The notes beneath the pieces were generated by a model. The model saw only the letters and a list, made by a program, of their open reading frames with translations, searched no databases and was not told where the DNA came from. The translations under genes were made by a program, and so were the position numbers. DNA of 64,000 nt from assembly GCF_014197615.1 (NCBI RefSeq), contig NZ_JACIFY010000003.1, forward strand, positions 124,001 through 188,000. The letters run 5' to 3'. This stretch comes from Rhizobium esperanzae. GTDB lineage: Bacteria; Pseudomonadota; Alphaproteobacteria; Rhizobiales; Rhizobiaceae. Shown here piece by piece: positions 8,935 through 16,966 of the stretch. The stretch's first letter is position 1; each line of letters starts with the position of its first letter.

Positions 8935-9213
8935 GTGTTGATCGAACGTGATCCGAATGGGGATTTCATTCTGGAGTCATCCGAACTTGCGGAGCGCTTC
9001 GGACTGTCGCTAGCCGACCTCCGCCGTCACATGCGACATGGCTCCGTCGTCAGTACCGTGGAAATCGGCACCGCTGAACACGCGGGGACCACGCGGGTGT
9101 CGCTCCGGCTCGGCAACAGGCTTTGGCGCGCCGTTCTGAACGGCGACAATGAAGTGCAGCAGGAACAGATGACCGTTTTCCGGGGGAAAACCTCCGGGCC
9201 GCCCCTGCGCTGA
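8935..9213 (+). CDS. DUF6522-type small protein
   Basis: This 92-residue protein begins at GTG 8935 (TTG 8938 is possible). The pattern IERDPNGDF, then a short helix (SSELAERFGLSLADLRRHM, about 20-38), then VSTVEIG and a final strand region RVSLRLGNRLWRAVL is what I remember of the DUF6522 proteins of rhizobia. They have no proven function. The gene follows the HPP gene by 42 bases and may share its transcript. Confidence 0.6.
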   Translation: MLIERDPNGDFILESSELAERFGLSLADLRRHMRHGSVVSTVEIGTAEHAGTTRVSLRLGNRLWRAVLNGDNEVQQEQMTVFRGKTSGPPLR

Positions 9214-9464
9214 CGCCATCCTTTATGCATAGCGGCTTGCTGCGGCTATTCTGCAGCTCACCATATTCCCGTTTGCGCGCTCCAATCCGGCCCCTCGGGG
9301 AACCGAAGATCGGCTCCTGCGTTCGAAATAATGGATGGCTGTTGCCCTCGCGTTGAAAGGGGCAAGCCACACCGAGGTTTGAACCGGATTTCGGTGTTTT
9401 CTGCTCGTTGGTGATCGAGGCTCAATGAGCTCGGCCGCTTCCCGCATCTCTTGGAGTGACTGAA

Positions 9465-9755
9465 ATGGAAGAAATCACCAGTCTAATCAGAGACCTCAGT
9501 ATCGAGGAACGCGAGGAAATCTTCGTCGATATCGCGCGTATGCTGGAATGTACTGCGCGTGAGGCGCTGGTCGAGGGCAACATGCATTTCGCAGCAATTT
9601 CCAACGACATGGCCGAAGCGATCCGTATCAACGCCGATGAACTCGCCCGCGATGATCCCGATAATGCCGAACTCGTCCTGCAGCAGGCAACGGCGATGCT
9701 CTCGCAGTTCGAGGCCGTCCACCCCTATCGGATGGTGAGCATGGCTGTTCATTGA
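9465..9755 (+). CDS. Small hypothetical protein, 96 residues
   Basis: The ATG at 9465 lies 8 bases after GGAG (9453-9456). The GTG at 9456 overlaps that ribosome site, so the ATG is preferred. The product is acidic and helical (MEEITSLIRDLSIEEREEIF...), with no cysteine pair or membrane segment. I do not recognise a family. It is part of a run of short same-strand genes (8935-10994) that look like small accessory proteins. Confidence 0.55.
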   Translation: MEEITSLIRDLSIEEREEIFVDIARMLECTAREALVEGNMHFAAISNDMAEAIRINADELARDDPDNAELVLQQATAMLSQFEAVHPYRMVSMAVH

Positions 9756-9864
9756 TGGCAGGCCGGCGGCCCAAGCTCGATCGCTCTTTTCAGGTCACAC
9801 GCGACCCTCGCGGAACTCTCGCCGCCTGCGGAGGTTATTGAACCACAACAGCGAAAGGTGATCC

Positions 9865-10221
9865 ATGGCGACTTCCAGATCCAACGTCCCGCCCGAGAGC
9901 GCTACCGACGACGCACGTTCCGCTGACACGGAACGTGCCGAGGCCGATCGCAACCGGGCAATGGAAGCGGCTCGGCGCAACGCGAGTTCGGCGCTAGGCG
10001 GCGGTTGTGACACCGAAACCCCCAGCCTGAAGCTTGCGAAGGAATATCTCAGCCTTGGCGGCCGCCGCCGGTCCAAAATTGACGACAACATCACCGATGT
10101 CCGCCAATGGGAAGAGGATCCGCCGGAGGCCGAGCGGTTCTGGAAGGAACGGGTGGAGACGCTTTCAAAGGATGAACGTAAACAGGTGGAGGTTTTTCTC
10201 CCGACCATCAATACGCCCTGA
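9865..10221 (+). CDS. Hypothetical protein, 118 residues
   Basis: The ATG at 9865 follows GAAAGGTG (9851-9858), a fair ribosome site. The N-terminal half is polar, charged and probably disordered (residues 1-45), with a C-terminal helical part ending QVEVFLPTINTP. There is no recognisable domain. The gene is followed 31 bases later by a DUF2934 gene on the same strand, so the two may be co-expressed. Confidence 0.5.
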   Translation: MATSRSNVPPESATDDARSADTERAEADRNRAMEAARRNASSALGGGCDTETPSLKLAKEYLSLGGRRRSKIDDNITDVRQWEEDPPEAERFWKERVETLSKDERKQVEVFLPTINTP

Positions 10222-10252
10222 CCGGCTGCTTCAAATGTGCCTGGAGGCGATC

Positions 10253-10570
10253 ATGGCTATAGACAAGCACGAGCAGATCCGTCGCCGCGCTTACGAAATC
10301 TGGGAGGCCGAGGGCCGCCCGGACGGCGCCGACCAGCGTCATTGGCTTCAAGCCTGCGACGAACTGGCCGGCGAGGATGAGCATGAGACGCTGCAAGACC
10401 TGCTCGATGAAGACGACAGGGATGATGCCGCCCTGCTTCAAGGCGCCGGTGAGAGCGGCGATTTCGATCCGCCGGTAAAGCTCGGGATAGCCGGGGTTCG
10501 CGTGCCTGATATCGAGATCACGGGCGAAAGGCCGCCGCAGCCGAAGATCAGGAAGACCGCGGGGCCGTGA
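10253..10570 (+). CDS. DUF2934-domain protein
   Basis: The ATG at 10253 lies 5 bases after GGAGG (10243-10247). The first 30 residues match the DUF2934 pattern: IRRRAYEIWEAEGRPDGADQ, then HW. The rest is acidic (QDLLDEDDRDDAAL) and ends in a Pro/Lys-rich tail. DUF2934 proteins are frequent in rhizobia and have no established function. It lies 4 bases before the HD-domain gene, so the pair is one operon. The frame is open further up, but the ribosome site decides the start. Confidence 0.65.
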   Translation: MAIDKHEQIRRRAYEIWEAEGRPDGADQRHWLQACDELAGEDEHETLQDLLDEDDRDDAALLQGAGESGDFDPPVKLGIAGVRVPDIEITGERPPQPKIRKTAGP

Positions 10571-10574
10571 TCCC

Positions 10575-10994
10575 ATGCAGCATCTCGACCACGCCATCCA
10601 AATCGCTCTCGCAGCGCATGAAGGTCAGGCGGACAAAACCGGCCGGCCGTTCTTCGAACACTGCCAACGGGTGGCACTTCTCGTTTCCGGCGACGAGACG
10701 CGAATGGTCGCCTACCTTCATGACGTCGTCGAAAAGGGAAGCGGGTGGACGCTCGATAGGCTGAGAGAGGAAGGTTTTCCATCGGCGATTATCTCCGCGG
10801 TGGATGCTTTGACACAGCGGCCGGACGAGCCGGACGATGACTTCGTCAGGCGTGCCGCATCAAACCCGCTGGCCCTGCCGGTCAAACAGGCTGACCTCGA
10901 AGACAATCTCCGGCAGGCCGAACAGACCGGCAAGAAAACCGAAAAATACCAGCGCGGCCTAGCTCTCCTGCGCGATATCGGGAATGGGCAATAG
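10575..10994 (+). CDS. HD-domain metal-dependent phosphohydrolase (RelA/SpoT-type HD fold)
   Basis: This 139-residue protein has the HD signature: H29 (in FFEHCQRVA), the H49-D50 pair (in AYLHDVVEK) and a later conserved segment VKQADLEDNL (about 103-112), like the VKLAD-NL motif of the ppGpp hydrolase domain. There is no synthetase domain, so it resembles the small stand-alone HD proteins related to Mesh1. Hydrolysis of a nucleotide such as ppGpp or another phosphomonoester is inferred. It follows the DUF2934 gene by 4 bases. Confidence 0.75.
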   Translation: MQHLDHAIQIALAAHEGQADKTGRPFFEHCQRVALLVSGDETRMVAYLHDVVEKGSGWTLDRLREEGFPSAIISAVDALTQRPDEPDDDFVRRAASNPLALPVKQADLEDNLRQAEQTGKKTEKYQRGLALLRDIGNGQ

Positions 10995-11075
10995 AACGCC
11001 ATTGGCTGCACCCGCTCTGCAGAGAGCGGCCGCAACGGCCTCCATCGCTCACCAGCGAGAGCATTTTGGCCTATT

Positions 11076-11345
11076 TCATGTTTTATTGGCAAACCAGACG
11101 GTCGGAGTGCCGAGCACGCCTCCCTTTTGCATCGCCGCCTTCAGTTCTTCCAGCTTGCCGAAGGCCTGAGCCGCTTCCAGCGTGGCAAATTCGTGCGTAA
11201 CGGTAATGTCGTTCGGATTGTCGGTGGCCCGATAGACGGCTTCCGCCATAACGCCATTGGCTTTTTGCACCTGACGAAACGCATCATATATCTTGCGCCA
11301 AGTGGCATAGTCGGAGACTTCGTGCCTCACAAATAACGTCGTCAT
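11076..11345 (-). CDS. Small dimeric alpha/beta-barrel-like protein (monooxygenase-like), copy 2
   Basis: This 89-residue protein looks like an antibiotic-biosynthesis-monooxygenase or cyclase-like fold: a first strand TTLFVRHEVSDYATWRKIYD, a helix, then strands NDITVTHEF and a terminal helix. It resembles the next upstream gene (11390-11653): both start M-x-T with H, V, D and W at the same spacing (HEVSDYATW and HDVKDTKHW). The genes are 44 bases apart and probably co-transcribed. The function is unknown. Confidence 0.6.
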   Translation of the reverse strand: MTTLFVRHEVSDYATWRKIYDAFRQVQKANGVMAEAVYRATDNPNDITVTHEFATLEAAQAFGKLEELKAAMQKGGVLGTPTVWFANKT

Positions 11346-11389
11346 GTCATCCTCCCGCGTTGCATTTCCAAATCTCGCCGAGATGTGTG

Positions 11390-11653
11390 TCAGGATTGAA
11401 CCAGGAACATCAAGGTCTCGGGCAAGACGCCGTCACTCGCCATGGCATCGGCGGCTGCCTTGGTCTGCATGAAAGCCATCAACTTTTCCATGTCAGCAAC
11501 GTCCATGACCAAACCGACGTGATTGGACATTCGAGGGTCTGTAAACGTACGGATATTCGTGACGCCAACGGGTTCCAATACCTGCTTGCGAACAGGTGAG
11601 GCGAGCCAGTGTTTCGTGTCTTTGACGTCGTGACAGATCATTATGGTCGGCAT
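11390..11653 (-). CDS. Small dimeric alpha/beta-barrel-like protein, copy 1
   Basis: This 87-residue protein is the apparent paralogue of the next gene. It has strand PTIMICHDVKDTKHW, later strand NHVGLVMDV, a Met-rich helix MEKLMAFMQTKAAADAM and a terminal strand TLMFLVQS. Proteins of this size and pattern form dimeric alpha/beta barrels that bind small molecules. A ribosome site (GAGGAGG on the minus strand, about 11658-11664) precedes the ATG. The upstream gap is AT-rich (11690-11800) and should hold the promoter. The exact function is unknown. Confidence 0.6.
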   Translation of the reverse strand: MPTIMICHDVKDTKHWLASPVRKQVLEPVGVTNIRTFTDPRMSNHVGLVMDVADMEKLMAFMQTKAAADAMASDGVLPETLMFLVQS

Positions 11654-11866
11654 TGCGTCCTCCTCATGGTCTGAAATTGAAAGCGGAATATACCACTGGA
11701 ATTGGTTGAATATCAGTCCAATAATATTGAATTTAAGGAGGCATTCTTACTGTCTGTCGAGAGTGTAAATATAATTACAAGTAACTATAATATATTATAG
11801 CCGAGGCTTGCCGACGGGTCATTGCGGAAGCCGGTGGCTTCGCCGTATCCTGTCCCCGATCCCGAG

Positions 11867-13717
11867 CTACGACTGAAGGGCGAATGCTGGCACCCGCATG
11901 CCTTTTTCGCTAAAGAGCCGTTCGAGTTCGTCGAGGCGAGGGCAGGCGGGCGGGCTGTTAAGCGCCTTTGCCCAATCCTCGCGGCTCGGCAGCGCCATTG
12001 CCGCGGTCACGAGCACCGTAGTTCCAGGAGCGATTTCGCCGCGCAGCTGCGGCAGCAGCGTTTTGGCGTGGATGAGGTTGGTATTCGGGATCGGGCTGAT
12101 CGTATGTCCGGCCCTCGGACGAAGCGATAAATCCATGATCGCGCTGATGTCGGTCTGTCCATACCAGACGGCCCGGCCTTCCGCCTGTTCGGAGCGATCG
12201 GCATTGAAATCGGCGCGTTCGATCGCAAAGCCGCCCTCGATGCTGCTGAGCGCGCGCGAGGTCGCGATGCGGTGGATGCGGATGTGCCAGGGATTTGCCG
12301 GAAGCAGCCAGGTCTCGATGGCGACATCGCTCCAGGGACGCCAGCGGGAATAGAGCCGGTCGCCTGCGATCAGCGCCTCCTCCATGATTTCACGCATGCG
12401 GAAATGGACGCCGTCATCGGAGAGGCCGAGCATGCCGTCGAAGCTTGCGGCGGCAAAATTCCGGTCGTCGGCTTCGATGTTGAAGGCGTAGCGGGTGGAA
12501 TAGACGAATTTCGAATATTTCTCGTTGGCGCCGCGCATCTTGTCGTGCTGCTGGCCGGAGGAAAGCACGACGACGTTTCCCGGCGTGTGCATGGCGACCA
12601 TTCCCGCTTGCTTCAGGGCGACTGGCTCCGGGAAAACAGGCTGCGGCGCTTCCGCAGCGGTCCAGAACGGATGATTGGCGGCAAGGGCGAGCGGCAGGAA
12701 GAATTTCAGCGCCCAATAGGGCGAGCCGGGCGAGTTGTAGCTCTCGCTCATCAACAGGTTCGGATAGCCGTAGCCGACAGAAAGAACGCCGTCGCGATCG
12801 GCGATCGGCATCGCCGACCACCAGCGGATATGGCGCATGTAATAGCCCTTGATCTCAGCCCAGGGCAGCGCTTCCACCCCTGCTAACGCGAGCGAGCCCC
12901 AGAAGCCGCCGGCCGCGAAGCGGTAGGCCTGGCTGCGGCCGAAGGCGAGGGCGGCGCCATCGGGGCCGAACCAGTGGCGGATATCCCCGGCAAAGGTTCG
13001 GGCGCGATTGCGGAAGCGCTCCTTGCGCGCTTCATCGCCCCGCGCCAGCACGGTGTAGATCAGGCCGTAGAAATGCATGGCGAAGGGAATGTAGTGGTCG
13101 ACCCGCCTGACCGGCCCGTCGCGATACCAGCCGTCGCTGAGGTCGAAGGCTTCCAACTCGTCGAGATAGGCGACGGTTTTGCCGTGGTCGAACGCCACGC
13201 CGACGCGCTCCAGCCCGAGATCGATGAGGACGCGGAAGAATTTCCAGTTGTTATCGATGAATTCCAGTTCGCGCGCCGCAAGCAGATAGGCAGCAACAGT
13301 CTTCTTCTGACTGTCGTCAAGCGGCTCCCAGATATGTTCGGGCACGAGCGCCAGCGCGAAGCCGACGGCGGCAAGCTCGACGAGCCGCTGGTTGCGGTCG
13401 GCGAGATCGCCCCAATATTCGGGATGGGCGGGATTGGTGCCGTTTGCAAGGCCCCGCCGATAGAGATCCCAATGCGGAAAATCTCCGCCGCCGGCAGCAA
13501 GGGGAACGATGCCCCAGAGCGGCCGGGCAAACCCTTCCAGGTCAGCCGCCGCCCGGTCGAAGATCGCGCCGGCTGCACCGAGGCGTACGCGGGCGCCGCC
13601 TTCGGAAAAATAGGGCAGGAGCGGCGCGAAGAGATCGTTGACGGCCTTGGCGAGGTCGTCGCGGGTCCTCAGGGGATTGCCGAAAAGCGGGTTGGCCCTG
13701 GCGGGATCATAAATCAT
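11867..13717 (-). CDS. DUF2264-domain protein, likely polysaccharide-processing enzyme
   Basis: This 616-residue protein matches the DUF2264 family in length and motifs: NPLFGNPLRTRDDL at the start, FARPLWGIVPLAAGGG (about 62-77), then WKFFRVLIDLGLERVG, DGWYRDG and HYIPFAMHFYGL. The N-terminal two thirds look like an alpha/alpha toroid and the last third like a beta-sheet domain, as in many polysaccharide lyases. There is no signal peptide, so it acts in the cytoplasm. It is the last gene of the leftward transporter operon, after a strong hairpin at 13746-13774. A role on imported uronic-acid oligosaccharides is inferred from context. Confidence 0.8.
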   Translation of the reverse strand: MIYDPARANPLFGNPLRTRDDLAKAVNDLFAPLLPYFSEGGARVRLGAAGAIFDRAAADLEGFARPLWGIVPLAAGGGDFPHWDLYRRGLANGTNPAHPEYWGDLADRNQRLVELAAVGFALALVPEHIWEPLDDSQKKTVAAYLLAARELEFIDNNWKFFRVLIDLGLERVGVAFDHGKTVAYLDELEAFDLSDGWYRDGPVRRVDHYIPFAMHFYGLIYTVLARGDEARKERFRNRARTFAGDIRHWFGPDGAALAFGRSQAYRFAAGGFWGSLALAGVEALPWAEIKGYYMRHIRWWSAMPIADRDGVLSVGYGYPNLLMSESYNSPGSPYWALKFFLPLALAANHPFWTAAEAPQPVFPEPVALKQAGMVAMHTPGNVVVLSSGQQHDKMRGANEKYSKFVYSTRYAFNIEADDRNFAAASFDGMLGLSDDGVHFRMREIMEEALIAGDRLYSRWRPWSDVAIETWLLPANPWHIRIHRIATSRALSSIEGGFAIERADFNADRSEQAEGRAVWYGQTDISAIMDLSLRPRAGHTISPIPNTNLIHAKTLLPQLRGEIAPGTTVLVTAAMALPSREDWAKALNSPPACPRLDELERLFSEKGMRVPAFALQS

Positions 13718-13745
13718 CGTCAGCTCGATACTTAAAAACAGGATC

Positions 13746-13774
13746 GGCCGCGGGCCGGATGCTGGCCCGCGGCC
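13746..13774 (-). terminator. Hairpin between the binding-protein gene and the DUF2264 gene
   Basis: GGCCGCGGGCC (13746-13756) and GGCCCGCGGCC (13764-13774) form a perfect 11-base stem with a 7-base loop. On the leftward transcript it lies 18 bases after the binding-protein stop and is followed by a short U-run. It could end most transcripts or protect the highly expressed binding-protein message while letting some reading through to DUF2264. Confidence 0.65.
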
Positions 13775-13792
13775 GTTGATATCGCGTGAGGC

Positions 13793-15067
13793 TTACTTGA
13801 TGGCCTTCACGCCTTCGGTCATTTCCTTCAGCCCGTCGTCGATGGAGGTGTTGTCGGTCATGATCGCGTCATGTGCCCGGTTGAGCACTACCTCGATCTT
13901 GGCGGCGTTCGGGTTGACCGCCATTTCCAGATAGGCCTTCGAGGGTATCAGCGCTTCCTTGCTGGCCGCGTCCTCGGGGAAGCCGGGCGTTGCCGCGATC
14001 TTGGCGCTGACGTCAGCGGTCTTGAGCGCTGGGAAGGTGCCGGTCGAGGCGATGACGGCTGCGCCCTCGGGGCCGGTGACGAACTTGATGAAATCGAGCG
14101 CGGCTTCCTTATGTTCGGAATTGGCGTTGACCGCGAGGCCCGAGATTTGCGCCGCCGTCGTGCCGGCCGCAATGCCGTCCGGATGCGGGAACTTCACGAT
14201 GCCCCAGTTCTTGCTCTTCGATTCACCCGACTTCACCTTGGTGATCTGGGTGCCGACGAACCAGGTCCCCATCGGCAGCATGCCGATCGTGCCGTTGAAG
14301 AAAAGCGCCGAATAATGCGTGTTCGACGTCTTCAGGAAGGCGTAGGAGGGGATCGCGCCGTCTTTCTGCAGGGCGAGCGCCCGTTCGTACCAGGGCTTCA
14401 GGAAAGCATAATCGCCATCGACCAGCGTGTGCTTTCCGTCGAGGATGCCGGGCAGCTGGACGGTGGAGCGCCAGGTATGCAGCAGCGCGCCATAGGTCTT
14501 GTTGGTGCCCATGCCGCCGGCAAGCTTCTCGGCGGTCTCGTCGAACTGCGCCCAGGTCATGTCATTCGTCGGATAGGGCACGCCGGCTTTGTCGAAAATG
14601 TCCTTGTTGTAATAGACGACCCAGAAGTCGGAGCGGAACGGTATCGAATAGATCTTGCCGTCGATCGTCAGTTCTTCGATCAGGCCGCCATAGGGCGCCG
14701 GATCGATCTTCTGGTCCTTCACGAAGCCGCTGAGATCGGCGATGTTGCCGGCGCGGACCAGGTTGGTGTAGCCCGGCACGTCCTTGACGGTGACGATGTC
14801 GATGTCTTTCGAGCCGCCGGTCAGCTGCGTCGAGATCATCTGCTGATAGTCCTGCGAGCCGAGATCCATCGGTTCGAACTTCACGTTGGGATGCTTGGCC
14901 TGATAGGCCTCGATCAGCGGCTTGTAATAGGCTGTCTTGTCCCAGTCCCACAAAGCCCATTTGAGCGTCACGGCGTCCTCGGCAAGTGCAGCACCTGCCG
15001 TCGTTGCGGCCAAGGTGAAACCCGCCACGGCGAGTTTCATCGTCCTCCCGAATTTATCCATATACAT
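13793..15067 (-). CDS. ABC sugar importer, periplasmic binding protein (family 1)
   Basis: This 424-residue protein has a signal peptide cut after about residue 29 (AALA/ED), then the typical family 1 extracellular solute-binding fold (VTLKWALWDWDKTAYYKPLI, GLGSQ-type hinge regions, NKDIFDKAGVPYP). The ATG at 15067 lies 7 bases after AGGAG on the minus strand, so it is preferred over the longer frame to 15127. It captures an oligosaccharide in the periplasm for the permeases at 18143-19932. Its genomic partners (GH88, heparinase-like lyase) suggest an acidic oligosaccharide ligand. Confidence 0.87.
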   Translation of the reverse strand: MYMDKFGRTMKLAVAGFTLAATTAGAALAEDAVTLKWALWDWDKTAYYKPLIEAYQAKHPNVKFEPMDLGSQDYQQMISTQLTGGSKDIDIVTVKDVPGYTNLVRAGNIADLSGFVKDQKIDPAPYGGLIEELTIDGKIYSIPFRSDFWVVYYNKDIFDKAGVPYPTNDMTWAQFDETAEKLAGGMGTNKTYGALLHTWRSTVQLPGILDGKHTLVDGDYAFLKPWYERALALQKDGAIPSYAFLKTSNTHYSALFFNGTIGMLPMGTWFVGTQITKVKSGESKSKNWGIVKFPHPDGIAAGTTAAQISGLAVNANSEHKEAALDFIKFVTGPEGAAVIASTGTFPALKTADVSAKIAATPGFPEDAASKEALIPSKAYLEMAVNPNAAKIEVVLNRAHDAIMTDNTSIDDGLKEMTEGVKAIK

Positions 15068-15107
15068 TCCTGTTCTCCTTCCCTGGATCGTCTCTGGATC
15101 AGTTGTT

Positions 15108-15821
15108 TTATGAAGCGTTTGGTGCATGCGGTTTACGGTGCGGGGGCAAGTCCAGAACCATCACCGCCGTCCGATGGACGCCGAATGCGACGGCGAACAT
15201 TCCGAGTGAAAAATTGAAGGTTGCCGGCATGAAGACGGAAACCGGATAGAAGAGGATATGCGCCAGCCACAGCGCTGCATTGAAGGCGAGGGCGGCAAGT
15301 GCGGGAAGCGGACGGACGATGGAGGCGAGTGCGGCGAGGCGCAGCAGCCGCAGCGCCGGCAGGTCGCGCATCACCATCAGCACAGTGAGATGGCAGGCGG
15401 TGACGGCGAGGAAGGCGGTCGCGACGAGGGCGATCGCGAGCGGTGCAGCCAGCATCAGATTATCACGCGCGCCGGCGGCATAGGTGACGATCGCGTGGAC
15501 GCCGATTGCAAGCGCGCCCGCCAAGACGAGGCCCCAGGCGGTGGCGCGCAGGAAGTATCGCTGGAATGCTTCGGTGAAGTCCCTGAGCAGATAGGTATTG
15601 CGGTCTTCGACCAAGGCGACCGAGACGCGGGCCATGGCGGCGAGTGCTGCCGGCAGCGTCACCACGAGGAGCGAGACCAGCAGGAACAGGATGTTCAGCT
15701 TGACCATCTCCCACCATTCGCGGGCGAGGATGTCGGCGAAGAGCGCAAGGCCGGTCTTTGCAGGCGCATCCTTCGGAATGCCCGGCCCCTCCTTCGTCCA
15801 CATGTCCCGCAACCACTGCAT
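15108..15821 (-). CDS. YesL-like (DUF624) membrane protein
   Basis: This 237-residue protein has about five membrane segments (around 40-62, 90-112, 125-150, 165-185 and 195-225). The pattern FFADILAREWWEMVKLNILFLL near the N-terminus fits the DUF624 family, whose Bacillus member YesL lies in the rhamnogalacturonan-use operon. The function is not established; a role in sensing or in supporting the sugar importer is possible. It lies 20 bases after the ATPase gene and 40 bases before the binding-protein gene. Confidence 0.75.
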   Translation of the reverse strand: MQWLRDMWTKEGPGIPKDAPAKTGLALFADILAREWWEMVKLNILFLLVSLLVVTLPAALAAMARVSVALVEDRNTYLLRDFTEAFQRYFLRATAWGLVLAGALAIGVHAIVTYAAGARDNLMLAAPLAIALVATAFLAVTACHLTVLMVMRDLPALRLLRLAALASIVRPLPALAALAFNAALWLAHILFYPVSVFMPATFNFSLGMFAVAFGVHRTAVMVLDLPPHRKPHAPNAS

Positions 15822-15841
15822 GGCCGTCTCCCGCAGGCGCC

Positions 15842-16951
15842 TCAGTAAAGAATCGAGCGTTCCGTTTCCTTGTCGAACAGCTGCGCATTGCTCATGTCGG
15901 CGACCAGCGTCGCCTCTTCGCCGATGCCAGGCCAGAAACGCGGCGAGACGCGGGCGATGAGATTGCGCCCGCCTGCCACCATGTTCAGGTGCACTTCAGA
16001 ACCCATGGGTTCGGCTAGCTCCACCACCGCCTTCAGTGGCGCCAGATTCTCGGCCGGAATATCGGCCGGCGGCAGTTCGTGGAAATTCTCCGGACGGATG
16101 CCGAGCACCACGTCGCGGCCCTCATAGGGCGCGATCCTGCCCTTGTCGAAATGGGCGGGCAGCGGCAGTTCCCGGCCGTCGAAGACCGCGACGTAGCCGT
16201 CGCCTCGGCGAAGGATGGTCGAGGGCAGCATGTTCATTTGCGGCGCGCCGATGAAGCCGGCGACGAACATGTTGACGGGACGGTCGTAGAGGTTCTGCGG
16301 CGTGTCGACCTGCTGGATGTGCCCGTCCTTCATGACGACGATGCGGTCGGCCATGGTCATGGCCTCCACCTGGTCATGGGTGACATAGATGAAGGTGGCG
16401 TTGAGGCGCTTGTGAAGCTTGGTGATTTCGCTGCGCATCGTGCCGCGCAGCTTGGCGTCGAGGTTGGAAAGCGGCTCGTCGAGCAGGAAGACGGCGGGAT
16501 TGCGCACCATGGCGCGGCCGAGCGCCACGCGCTGGCGCTGCCCGCCCGAAAGCGCCTTCGGCTTGCGGTTCAGGAGATGGGTGATGTCTAGGATTTTCGC
16601 AGCGTCCTGTACCTGGGCATCGATGAAATCGCGCGATACCTTCCGGAGCTGCAGGCCGAAGGCCATGTTCTTGTAGACGGTCATATGCGGATAGAGCGCA
16701 TAGTTCTGGAAGACCATGGCGATATCCCGGTCCTTGGAGGGGACGTCGTTCATCACGTCGCCGCCGATCCGGAGCTCGCCGCCGGAGATTTCCTCGAGGC
16801 CGGCGATCATCCTGAGCGTCGTCGATTTGCCGCAGCCGGAAGGACCGACCAGGATGATGAATTCCTTATCGGCGATTTCCAGATCGATATCGTGGACGAC
16901 GGTGAGCGCGCCGTAGGATTTGTTCAGCTCTTTAAGCGAAATGCTGGCCAT
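15842..16951 (-). CDS. ABC sugar importer ATPase (MsmX/UgpC type)
   Basis: This 369-residue ATPase has Walker A GPSGCGKST at 36-44, the signature LSGGQRQRVALGRAM (about 136-150), Walker B FLLDEPLSNLDA (about 156-167) and the switch histidine in YVTHDQVEAM. The C-terminal third is the MalK-type regulatory domain. It drives import of sugars through the permease pair at 18143-19932. Such ATPases are often shared between importers, so it may also serve the fucosidase system, which lacks one. It lies 15 bases after the GH88 gene. Confidence 0.92.
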   Translation of the reverse strand: MASISLKELNKSYGALTVVHDIDLEIADKEFIILVGPSGCGKSTTLRMIAGLEEISGGELRIGGDVMNDVPSKDRDIAMVFQNYALYPHMTVYKNMAFGLQLRKVSRDFIDAQVQDAAKILDITHLLNRKPKALSGGQRQRVALGRAMVRNPAVFLLDEPLSNLDAKLRGTMRSEITKLHKRLNATFIYVTHDQVEAMTMADRIVVMKDGHIQQVDTPQNLYDRPVNMFVAGFIGAPQMNMLPSTILRRGDGYVAVFDGRELPLPAHFDKGRIAPYEGRDVVLGIRPENFHELPPADIPAENLAPLKAVVELAEPMGSEVHLNMVAGGRNLIARVSPRFWPGIGEEATLVADMSNAQLFDKETERSILY

Positions 16952-16966
16952 CGGGTTCTCCTGACG

